NCBI RefSeq assembly: GCF_002441855.2
Contig: NZ_CP029487.1
Coordinates: 2,108,001-2,172,000 of the forward strand
Length of the DNA: 64,000 bases
Source of the DNA: Eubacterium maltosivorans
GTDB taxonomy: Bacteria; Bacillota; Clostridia; Eubacteriales; Eubacteriaceae
Direction: 5' to 3'
Shown here: positions 15,388 through 22,493 of the stretch, in pieces
Position numbering within the stretch: position 1 is the first letter of the stretch
Layout of the letters: every line of letters starts with the position of its first letter
The notes under the pieces: generated by a model
Told to the model about the DNA's origin: nothing
Seen by the model: the letters and a program-made list of their open reading frames with translations, nothing else
Databases searched by the model: none
Position numbers and translations under genes: made by a program

Positions 15388-17042
15388 CAGACCGTCACCG
15401 CCCTTTCCTCCTGTGTGAAGCCCTCCGGTTCCGCCGGTGTGATCACCGGCACGAGGGCATTGTGGCCCTCTTCCCCTGTGGCGCCTGTTTTAAGGAGTTC
15501 GGGGTTTATAAAATAACGGATGCTCCGGCGTCCGGTTCCGGCGTATTCGGCCGGTACGGGCACCAGATAGTGGTGGGCTGCCAGCAGCGCCAGTGACGAT
15601 TCCACATCGTCTGCGTGCATCCCTTTACCCTTACAGCGCTGAGCGATCTCCCGTTGGGTCAGGCTGTCTTTGCCCGCGGTCATGGCCCGTTTAAGGACAT
15701 AGGCCGCGGCCTGGGTTTCGGCGTCGCTGCTTGTCAGGCTAAAGACCCGCAGCTTTTCTGCCAGATAATACTCGGCCAGATCAATGGCCTTGGCCACGGT
15801 CGAACGGCTGATTTTGATCTCAGCCGCCCGGGGGCCGTGGGCCGCGTAGTGAAGAATGCCCGCCATCCGCAGAACGGTACCACTGACCTTTCCAGCAAAG
15901 GGCTCAATGCATTCGTAGTCTTCGGTCAGGCGGCTCTCGGTGTCGTGGTCAAAGTCAAAGAACAAATCTCTGGCTTCTTCAGTCATTTCCAGCATCACAC
16001 CGCCTTTAATCCCGGCGTCCATGGCCAGCAGCTCGGTGATGAGCTGGCAGTAGGCTGCCTCGACCTGGGGCGGGACGTCCGGCGCCTCCCGGCTGTTGCG
16101 GGTGCCCACCAGACTGTCGGGCATGGCGTACAGAAACCGGCCGGTCAGGCCCAGCTCCTGAAATTCTTTCTTCCCCTCAAATTCACACACCACATGGGGC
16201 TGTACGGCCATGACCATGGTGAGGTGGGCGTCTCTGAGAATACGGGTTCTGCGGCCAACCCGGTCGACAGTCATCTTGTCCTGTGAATAGGCGTTGAGGA
16301 ACACGTCGATATTGACCGCGCCGCTGTAGCGGCCGCTCATGGTGCCAAAAAGGCCGCCCTCCGCCGCAAAAATGGCCATGCGCTCGTTGTTCTCTTCCAA
16401 AAGGTTGACCAGTACCTCGGGGGTCACATCGCCTGCTGTCAGGCGCAGAGGACGCGTGGGCTTAAGCGACGCCAGCTCTTCTCTGGCCTCCTGGGCATCG
16501 GTGTAGTCAATGACGCCCCGGGCGGCTTTTCCTTCCAGATATTTGATTTTCTTCTTATAAAACTGCTCCTGATGATCGTAGGCTTCGATGTCTTCGGCCA
16601 TCTTTTCATTGACCATCTCCTCATAAAGCTCGATGGGCCTGGTCATTTTACGCATAACCGGTGATTTCCGCTCCGATGAGCGGGCGATCAGCAGGATGTA
16701 AAGGCACAGGGACTCGGTCCAGTCGCCTTTGGCTTTCACCTTGGCTTTTTTCTGCACCGCGGCGGCTAAAACCCCCAGGGCCGCGCTGCCGGTCATGGCC
16801 ACCGGCACCCCGATGCTGGCCGCGGCCGCCAGGACAAAATCCTGTACTGCGCCGGGCAGGCTCTCCACCGGAAAGGCGGGCACGGCGTTGGCCGCACTGC
16901 CGTCAAGTGGGATGATTGGCTTGAAGTTTATTTTTTTCTTTGTCTCCTCAATGATCAGATCTTTTCGCTCCTCTTCGGTTAAAAGGCCTGTCATAGCCTC
17001 AATGTCGTCGCTGTAATGTCGCTGTGCTCTATTCTTGTTCAT
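15387..17042 (-). CDS. DUF3987 (YfjI-like) domain protein
   Basis: 551 residues from the ATG at 17042 (MNKNRAQRHY); the frame stays open farther upstream, but AAGGAA before this ATG and the overlap with the primase-like gene fix the start. The region AMTGSAALGVLAAAV...DWTESLCLYILLIARSSERKSPVM is typical of DUF3987, with a Gly/Lys/Ser-containing P-loop-like turn (SSERKSP). RRTRILRDAHLTMVMAVQPHV and LTGRFLYAMP follow. Such proteins occur in phage, plasmid and integrative-element replication modules, often beside a primase, and are regarded as helicase-like. The enzymatic role is inferred from family context only. Confidence 0.82.
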   Translation of the reverse strand: MNKNRAQRHYSDDIEAMTGLLTEEERKDLIIEETKKKINFKPIIPLDGSAANAVPAFPVESLPGAVQDFVLAAAASIGVPVAMTGSAALGVLAAAVQKKAKVKAKGDWTESLCLYILLIARSSERKSPVMRKMTRPIELYEEMVNEKMAEDIEAYDHQEQFYKKKIKYLEGKAARGVIDYTDAQEAREELASLKPTRPLRLTAGDVTPEVLVNLLEENNERMAIFAAEGGLFGTMSGRYSGAVNIDVFLNAYSQDKMTVDRVGRRTRILRDAHLTMVMAVQPHVVCEFEGKKEFQELGLTGRFLYAMPDSLVGTRNSREAPDVPPQVEAAYCQLITELLAMDAGIKGGVMLEMTEEARDLFFDFDHDTESRLTEDYECIEPFAGKVSGTVLRMAGILHYAAHGPRAAEIKISRSTVAKAIDLAEYYLAEKLRVFSLTSSDAETQAAAYVLKRAMTAGKDSLTQREIAQRCKGKGMHADDVESSLALLAAHHYLVPVPAEYAGTGRRSIRYFINPELLKTGATGEEGHNALVPVITPAEPEGFTQEERAVTV

Positions 17043-17745
17043 ACTGTATAAGTTCCTTTCTTTTATAAGCGCGGTAAAGCTCCACCCTCTCGGACGGGGC
17101 GCCGCTATCCAGGATATCCAGATAATGGGATACCACGGGCAATTGAAACAGGGCCTCGACATACTTGTCGGACACGGTTTCCAGTGATTTGTAGGGCTTA
17201 TATTTCTCAGTATTTTTACATAGCTCACGGTGTAGTCTGCTATAGTACGCTTCCATATCTGCCAGCTGGTCCCGGAGCGCCGCTGCCAGTACCGCCTCCG
17301 TGCTGTCCGTCGGAGCCATAATACACGAAGGGCTGCACAGGGTGTTCGTTGGTTTCGCTTTGCGCCGCGCGCTTTTCGTCCCGTTCGTTTCCTGCTTCAC
17401 GCTTCTTGTATCCGCCGCTCCTTTCGCCGCAACGTCGTTGGCCTTATGGCTTTGACCTCTGACCTCCACCTTTAGATTGAAATCTTCCTGAAGCTTCTTT
17501 GCCGCTTCCAATGGAGAAATATGGAAAATCTGCATGACCAAATCGATGACGCTCCCTCTGGCCCCACAGGCAAAGCAGGTGAACCGGTTGTCTTTAAAAG
17601 ACAGACTGGGATGATGATCGCTGTGAAACGGACACAAGGCCCTCCCATGCCGGTCAACTGCCACCCCGTAAAAGCGGGCAGCCGTCACAATATTGGTTTC
17701 TTCCCTGACGACGTTAAAGATTGATCGATAGTTTTTTATCAACAC
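17029..17745 (-). CDS. CHC2 zinc-finger primase-like protein
   Basis: 238 residues. An N-terminal CHC2 zinc finger (CPFHSDHHPSLSF...FTCFACGARG, residues about 38-62) is followed by a helical linker and a basic segment (KSARRKAKP). The TOPRIM catalytic domain of DnaG is absent, so it is a DNA-binding primase fragment or a stand-alone module of a mobile element. It overlaps the DUF3987 gene by 14 bases and forms one operon with it. The start is uncertain: GTG at 17745 and TTG at 17742 both sit very near the GGGGAG site. Confidence 0.8.
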   Translation of the reverse strand: MLIKNYRSIFNVVREETNIVTAARFYGVAVDRHGRALCPFHSDHHPSLSFKDNRFTCFACGARGSVIDLVMQIFHISPLEAAKKLQEDFNLKVEVRGQSHKANDVAAKGAADTRSVKQETNGTKSARRKAKPTNTLCSPSCIMAPTDSTEAVLAAALRDQLADMEAYYSRLHRELCKNTEKYKPYKSLETVSDKYVEALFQLPVVSHYLDILDSGAPSERVELYRAYKRKELIQYEQE

Positions 17746-17897
17746 TCCCCTTCAAAATTGTTTTATATCCGGACATTGCCGTGATATGGTTTGCATTATA
17801 CAATGAACCGCTCTTTAAGTCAACAATTGTTAAAAGTTTAACTGATGAATAATGTTTTGTTATCGCTTTATTTTTTTATTATATTTTAAAAAAGCAT

Positions 17898-17946
17898 GCT
17901 CAAAAGGCTCAAAACAGTCATTTTTTTAGTTTTGAGCCTTTTGAGC
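17898..17946. repeat. CTCAAAA palindrome, copy 2
   Basis: A perfect 18-bp inverted repeat, GCTCAAAAGGCTCAAAAC at 17898-17915 and its complement at 17929-17946. It lies upstream of the primase-like gene and 46 bases 3' of the orphan stop at 17992. Confidence 0.95.
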
Positions 17947-17991
17947 AGCGGCATAAATAATATTTTATTCTTTTTATGTAAAAACCTTAAT

Positions 17992-18117
17992 TTATGACTG
18001 TCTGGCCGCACCCTTGGCGTAAGCGCTCAGGCTGTCCAGATGAAAGCGCTCGCAGCCGATCACGCTGTAAACATCCCGGATGGACAGGTCCATGGAGCCG
18101 ATGGTGACCGCCGCCGG
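17992..18117 (-). pseudogene. possible 3' remnant of a lost gene
   Basis: Directly downstream of the SDR gene an open frame of about 42 codons reads LPAAVTIGSMDLSIRDVYSV and on to a TAA at 17992-17994. It is GC-rich like real coding DNA here, has no clear ribosome binding site, and is followed by a CTCAAAA palindrome as other gene ends are. It could be the tail of a deleted gene or a tiny gene starting at the internal ATG. I do not recognise the family. Confidence 0.35.
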
Positions 18118-18129
18118 CAAAATTCAGCT

Positions 18130-18903
18130 TTATAGCTTCCGGGCCTTGTCCCAGATACCCATGCCGATAAAATGGGGCACCACAGCGTCAAAGACGCGCA
18201 GGCTCAGGCTGATAAGCCCTGGGGTTGAGACGGCCACGCCCATACGGCTGTCTAAAAGGGAACGGTGGGCAACAGTCTGAACGGTGGATGCCAGTGGAAA
18301 GTGGCGCACCGCGGACCGGTCCGCGTTTCTGCTGGCTGTGGGCACAAACTCGGTGTCCTTGATCCAGTAGGGGCAGACCGCGGTCACCCGGATGCCCCGG
18401 CCGAACAGCTCCCAGCGCAGGGCTCTGGTATAGCTGAGCAGAAAGGCCTTGGAGGCTGCGTACAGATTCATGCCCGGCAGAGGCATAAAAGCCGCCACTG
18501 AGCAGATCTGCATAAGGCGCGCTCCCTTATTCATATAGGGCAGCACCCTCAGGGTGACGTCCACGGCACCACGGCAGTTTAAGTCAATGAGGGCGTTGGT
18601 GTCCGCCTCGGTCACCTCCGCGTAGGTACCCAGCTTGCCAATACCGGCCGCGCCGATAAACAGCCGGACATCGGGCTGCTCCTTCTCCAAGCGCTCGGTA
18701 AGTGCGTCGAGGTCCTTTATATTTCTCAGGTCCAGTGCCAGTGCGCGCACAGGCGTGGCCGTCTCCATGTTCAGCGCGTCGAGGCGTTCCTTTCTCCGGG
18801 CTATGGCCCAGATTTCCTCGACCTGGCCCTGGGCGCTGACCTGTTTTACGAATTCGCGGCCCAGCCCGCTGGATGCTCCGGTGATAATCGCAATTTTCAT
18901 CAT
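18130..18903 (-). CDS. short-chain dehydrogenase/reductase (SDR)
   Basis: 257 residues. The cofactor motif TGASSGLG is at residues 9-16; the active-site elements are CSVAAF (Ser) and YAASK (Tyr, Lys), so it is a complete classical SDR. The charged ARRKERL after beta-strand 2 suggests NADP(H) preference. The C-terminus from about residue 215 is hydrophobic and may touch the membrane. Two adjacent ATGs follow AAGGAAGG; either is plausible. The substrate cannot be told. Confidence 0.88.
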   Translation of the reverse strand: MMKIAIITGASSGLGREFVKQVSAQGQVEEIWAIARRKERLDALNMETATPVRALALDLRNIKDLDALTERLEKEQPDVRLFIGAAGIGKLGTYAEVTEADTNALIDLNCRGAVDVTLRVLPYMNKGARLMQICSVAAFMPLPGMNLYAASKAFLLSYTRALRWELFGRGIRVTAVCPYWIKDTEFVPTASRNADRSAVRHFPLASTVQTVAHRSLLDSRMGVAVSTPGLISLSLRVFDAVVPHFIGMGIWDKARKL

Positions 18904-19011
18904 TGATCCTTCCTTTCTGTGGCCATATACGGCCTGTTTTCTATTTACATACCACTTTCAGGAAGGAATTATCACCCTGTAAATTTTATATAAGAATCTC
19001 TCAAGCTGGAT

Positions 19012-19060
19012 GCTCAAAAGGCTCAAAACACCTTGGATACGGGTTTTGAGCCTTTTGAGG
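19012..19060. repeat. CTCAAAA palindrome, copy 3
   Basis: GCTCAAAAGGCTCAAAAC (19012-19029) and GTTTTGAGCCTTTTGAG (19043-19059) lie 10 bases 3' of the DUF4160 gene on the minus strand. Confidence 0.92.
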
Positions 19061-19069
19061 ATTGGGTTC

Positions 19070-19348
19070 TCAGCAATAGAATTTAATTTCATCCACGCAG
19101 AAATGCCTTTTCCACGCGTCACAGATCATGAAATACTGAGCTGCGATAATATCGAGAAGCTCATTGAGTTCACTTTGAGGGATACGCCCTCTGTTGCCCG
19201 CGAGCACACATCCGCCAGCGGCTGTCAGCCATAACTTAGTGGCGCCCGGCGACGGCTTTCCCCGGCATACGTGTACATGAATGGGTTCATCATTCTCATT
19301 AGACCAGAAATAAACAGTGTAGCCGCCTATTTTAAACAAACTAGGCAC
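19070..19348 (-). CDS. DUF4160 domain protein
   Basis: The frame can start at an ATG at 19372, but GGAGG lies 8 bases before a GTG at 19348 that gives the family-like start MPSLFKIGGYTVYFWSNE, so 92 residues is preferred. The core EPIHVHVCRG is the DUF4160 His motif. It overlaps the upstream gene by 8 bases. DUF4160 genes are commonly paired with a small partner (often DUF2442), a layout sometimes proposed as toxin-antitoxin. No toxicity can be inferred here. Confidence 0.8.
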   Translation of the reverse strand: MPSLFKIGGYTVYFWSNENDEPIHVHVCRGKPSPGATKLWLTAAGGCVLAGNRGRIPQSELNELLDIIAAQYFMICDAWKRHFCVDEIKFYC

Positions 19349-19610
19349 ACCGGGTTCCTCCGTTTTCCGCAAAACGATACAGCAGATGGGCGTTATTTTT
19401 CAAGAACACCTCAAAGTCTGCAATCTCTGCATCGGTGTACCCGTCATGGATCAGCCATTCATAGGTCGGCAATGAACAGCGCGCTGTGTCAAAGCCATCC
19501 TCTGTTGGCCGCTCAAAATGCACCTCCACACTTTTTTTCCCATCTTTTTCAAGGAGCTGTGAATGTACAATCTCCGTACCGTCGGCAAGCGTCATATAAG
19601 CGTACATCAT
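19341..19610 (-). CDS. partner of the DUF4160 gene, unknown
   Basis: 89 residues with GGAGG 8 bases before the first of two ATGs. The N-terminal half reads as beta-strands (MYAYMTLADGTEIVHSQLL, SVEVHFERP), the C-terminal half as an acidic helix (TDAEIADFEVFLKNN). Its tight overlap with the DUF4160 gene implies co-translation. I do not recognise a family with certainty. Confidence 0.65.
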   Translation of the reverse strand: MMYAYMTLADGTEIVHSQLLEKDGKKSVEVHFERPTEDGFDTARCSLPTYEWLIHDGYTDAEIADFEVFLKNNAHLLYRFAENGGTRCA

Positions 19611-19677
19611 CCTCGGTTCCTCCTGACCTCTTTTTCTTAATTATACATGAGGTTTCTTAAATCTGCAATTTTTTCTC

Positions 19678-20484
19678 CTACAGCGGCAGGTCCTTACGCC
19701 TGAAGATCAGGATGCCCAGAACGTACAGCGCCACGAAGACCGCGGCCAGGGCGGCCAGACACAGGCCCACGGTGTCACCCCCTGCGATGATTTCGGCAGG
19801 GTCGAACAGGCTGTACAGGGTGGTGTAGCGCACAACGTCCAGATCCTCACTGACGCCGGAGAGCATCATGAGCACTAGAAACAGCACGGGCAGTCCCCCG
19901 CCCAGGGCCAGGGACAGGCGGCTCTCATTAAACAGGCAGGAGGCAAAGAAGCCGATGGCGCTGACGGCCAGCTGCAAAAGCAGGGCGCCCGCGTTGACGA
20001 GCAGAAAGGCGTGGATATCCAGATCGCCCGGGAACAGCGCCTGGCTGACCGCGATCCCCATAACGGTCACAAAGGCCATGAGCAGGATATTGGACAGGAT
20101 CAGGGCTGCGGCCTGGGTTGCGATCACCCTGGTCCGGGAGTTTGGCGCGGACAGCAGGCAGGCCATGGCGCCGCTGTCCACCAGCTTTGCCGCCGCGTTA
20201 TTGCTGGCGATGATATTAAAAATCATGGGCACCATGATGACGATAAAGCCGTAAAAGTAGGAGCCCAGAAAGCCCACAAGGCTTGTCTCAGCGCCCACGT
20301 CCAGGTTCATGGCGTTGATCATCTGCTGGGGAAGCATGTCCATCATCTCTTTTATGCCGTCCATGGAATCCGGGTTGAACATGCTGATCTCAACGCTCAT
20401 ATACATGGCCAGAATGGCCGCGAAGATGACCAGCATCTTAAGCTGTGATTTAAAGGTTTTTTTGAAAAGCGGCCCGCTAAGCAT
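19678..20484 (-). CDS. ABC-2 type transporter permease
   Basis: 268 residues with about six membrane helices: residues 16-36, 75-95, 118-140, 148-170, 178-200 and 240-262. The architecture matches ABC-2 permeases. It is the last gene of a TetR-ATPase-permease operon and overlaps the ATPase gene by 8 bases. Exporters of this arrangement usually remove drugs, lipids or peptides; nothing specifies the substrate. Confidence 0.85.
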   Translation of the reverse strand: MLSGPLFKKTFKSQLKMLVIFAAILAMYMSVEISMFNPDSMDGIKEMMDMLPQQMINAMNLDVGAETSLVGFLGSYFYGFIVIMVPMIFNIIASNNAAAKLVDSGAMACLLSAPNSRTRVIATQAAALILSNILLMAFVTVMGIAVSQALFPGDLDIHAFLLVNAGALLLQLAVSAIGFFASCLFNESRLSLALGGGLPVLFLVLMMLSGVSEDLDVVRYTTLYSLFDPAEIIAGGDTVGLCLAALAAVFVALYVLGILIFRRKDLPL

Positions 20485-21367
20485 GATGTTTACCTCCGTA
20501 ATACTGCATAAAAATATCTTCCAGATCCTGGGAGACCGTGTCCAGTTCCATAATGTGGTAGCCGGTAAGCATTTTCAAAAAGCCGTCCATGCTCCCTGCC
20601 ACCCGTACCTCCACCAGATGGGGGTGCTCTCTCAGCTGCCGTGTGCCGGTGCACCGGGCCGCGAAATCAGCGGCCTCCCTGGCAGTGGCGAAGCTGACCC
20701 GGTAGATCTTGTGGCGCTCAGCCTTGAGAGCGGCCACGCTGTCCAGGGCCACCAGCTCCCCGGCGCGGATAATGCCCACCCGGTCGCAGGTCCGCTCAAC
20801 CTCCTCAAAGCTGTGGGAGGACATGAGAATGGTCCTGCCTTTTTTCTTCTCATTCAGAACCAGACGGATGAACCGGTTCTGCATGAGGGGATCCAGCCCG
20901 CTGGTAGGCTCGTCGAGGATCAAAACCTCGGGGTCGTGCATAAAGGCTGATACCAGGCCCAGCTTCTGCTTGGTGCCCTTGGACATCTTACGGATCTTGC
21001 CTTTCGGGTTCAGGTCGAAAAAGCGGATGAGCTTTTCCATTTTCGCGCGGTCCTTCATGCCCCGCATCTCGGCCATAAAGTTCAGAAACTCCACACCGGT
21101 CATGCTGTCGAAAAAGGCGATCTCGCCGGGCAGGTACCCTAAAAATTCCTTGATCTCAGCCGCCTGCTTAAAGCAGTCCAGGCCGTCGATGGCGCATGTG
21201 CCTTTTTTGGGCGTCAGAAAGCCCATGAGGTGCCGGATGGTGGTGGTCTTCCCAGCGCCGTTTGGCCCCAGGTAGCCAAAGACCTCGCCGTGCTTAACCC
21301 TGAGGGATAAGTCGAAAATTCCACGGCCCTCGCCGTAATCTCTGGTCAGATGCTCGATTGCAATCAT
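20477..21367 (-). CDS. ABC transporter ATP-binding protein (ABC-2 exporter)
   Basis: 296 residues: Walker A GPNGAGKTT near residue 35, Q-loop region LGYLPGE, signature MSKGTKQKLGL, Walker [14 protein letters not shown] and switch SSHSFEEVE. The C-terminal 80 residues form the regulatory-type extension seen in drug and bacteriocin exporters. It overlaps the TetR gene by 4 bases upstream and the permease gene by 8 bases downstream, so the three are one transcript. Confidence 0.92.
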   Translation of the reverse strand: MIAIEHLTRDYGEGRGIFDLSLRVKHGEVFGYLGPNGAGKTTTIRHLMGFLTPKKGTCAIDGLDCFKQAAEIKEFLGYLPGEIAFFDSMTGVEFLNFMAEMRGMKDRAKMEKLIRFFDLNPKGKIRKMSKGTKQKLGLVSAFMHDPEVLILDEPTSGLDPLMQNRFIRLVLNEKKKGRTILMSSHSFEEVERTCDRVGIIRAGELVALDSVAALKAERHKIYRVSFATAREAADFAARCTGTRQLREHPHLVEVRVAGSMDGFLKMLTGYHIMELDTVSQDLEDIFMQYYGGKHHA

Positions 21368-21984
21368 TGTAATGCCTCCTCTTTGTAGCAGTGTTGTCTG
21401 ATAAATAGAACGAGTTCGGTAAACTCGGTATCCAGCTGCTCAATATCCACCCTGCCAAGGTCGCTCTGGCGCTTCATAAAGCCCTCGGCTGCCCAGATCA
21501 GCCAGCGGATCACCTTCTCTGGCGGGGTCTCCTCCCTGAATTTGCTCCGGTCGATCCGGTCCAGAATCACTGCGGTGCTGGCAGTCTCCAGGTCCCCGTA
21601 AAAGCTCATGTTGCCCACATTCTCCGGCGCCTTGTCATAATAGACCCGGATAAAAAAATCCATGAGATAGGGGTTGCGCGTAATAATCTCGGTCTTTGCC
21701 CGCTGAGACCGCAGCCAGATTTCAAAAAAATCGGACTCATCGGGCGGCAGCAGCTCGCTGATATGGCCGCGCATCACGTCGTTGCCATAACGGAACAGGT
21801 ACTCGTACAGGGTCTGCTTGTTGCCGAAATAATGGAACAGCAGCCCCTTGGAAATGCCTGCCGCCGCGGCGATATCGGCCGTGTTCGCCTTTTTATAGGG
21901 GTTCTCGGCAAAGACCCTGAGGGCCGCGTTGATAATCCGCTGCTGCTTTTCCTCTGGCAGGCTGTAAAATTTGTCATTCACCAC
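21364..21984 (-). CDS. TetR/AcrR-family regulator
   Basis: 206 residues. The N-terminal helix-turn-helix spans about 10-55 (RIINAALRVFAENPYKKANTADIAAAAGISKGLLFHYFGNK is split across the track of helices 1-4); the rest is the ligand-binding and dimerisation domain. It is the first gene of the exporter operon, and a dyad sits over the transcription start, so it should repress itself and the exporter until a ligand binds. Confidence 0.92.
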   Translation of the reverse strand: MVNDKFYSLPEEKQQRIINAALRVFAENPYKKANTADIAAAAGISKGLLFHYFGNKQTLYEYLFRYGNDVMRGHISELLPPDESDFFEIWLRSQRAKTEIITRNPYLMDFFIRVYYDKAPENVGNMSFYGDLETASTAVILDRIDRSKFREETPPEKVIRWLIWAAEGFMKRQSDLGRVDIEQLDTEFTELVLFIRQHCYKEEALQ

Positions 21985-21998
21985 TTCGTTTTCCTTTC

Positions 21999-22048
21999 AT
22001 TAACCCGATCGGTTAATACCATTATAGACCGTTGACTCGATTGTTCAA
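21999..22048 (-). promoter_or_regulatory. promoter and TetR operator
   Basis: On the minus strand, TTGAAC (22043-22048) and TATAAT (22021-22026) are 16 bases apart. Just after the -10, ATTAACC and GGTTAAT (21999-22017) form a dyad with a 5-base centre, a typical TetR-family operator placed to block transcription start. Confidence 0.82.
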
Positions 22049-22076
22049 GGCCTGTTAAGAAAATTTAACATAAAAA

Positions 22077-22104
22077 AGAACCCGTATCGCGGCGATACGG
22101 GTCC
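22077..22104 (-). terminator. terminator after the CsoR-type gene (shared hairpin sequence)
   Basis: ACCCGTATCGC and GCGATACGGGT pair; on the minus strand a T-run follows. Almost the same hairpin is found at 33938-33965 after typA. Confidence 0.88.
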
Positions 22105-22111
22105 AGCTGTA

Positions 22112-22387
22112 TCATATTCTTGAAAAATACTCAATGACCTTTGACAAATCCTTCAGTGTTTCCTCGGTATTCCCGTGTTCGATGCTGTCCTTGACGCAGT
22201 GGTGCAGATGCCCCTCCACAACCATCTGCCCCACCTTGTGCAGGGCCGATTTGGCAGCGTTGATCTGAATCAGGATTTCATTACAGGGAACGTCCTTTTC
22301 CATCATGTCCGAAATGCCGCGGATCTGGCCCTCGATGCGTTTCAGCCGCGCCTGCAGTTTCGGTAAGTCTTCCATACATTCTCTCAT
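22112..22387 (-). CDS. CsoR/RcnR-family metal-sensing repressor
   Basis: 91 residues, all-helical DUF156 family. Cys35, His60 and Cys64 occur with the spacing of the copper ligands of CsoR (Cys36-His61-Cys65 in the M. tuberculosis protein), so Cu(I) sensing is more likely than Ni/Co sensing or persulfide sensing. KLQARLKRIEGQIRGI is the family's DNA-binding first helix. GGAG lies 5 bases before the ATG. No copA or copZ gene is nearby, so its target is elsewhere or it is a paralogue with another role. Confidence 0.88.
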   Translation of the reverse strand: MRECMEDLPKLQARLKRIEGQIRGISDMMEKDVPCNEILIQINAAKSALHKVGQMVVEGHLHHCVKDSIEHGNTEETLKDLSKVIEYFSRI

Positions 22388-22493
22388 CGTTTCTCCTTTA
22401 TCTCGGCTCGCTTAGTTCTCTTTAGCTATTTATCCTATCACAATTCTCTGAGAATAGCAATGGAACGGCCGAAAAGTTTCTGCCAGCCTTTCT

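Noticed and set aside
15615-16286. 223-codon plus-strand frame inside the DUF3987 gene
   Set aside because: Shadow of a well-supported minus-strand gene.
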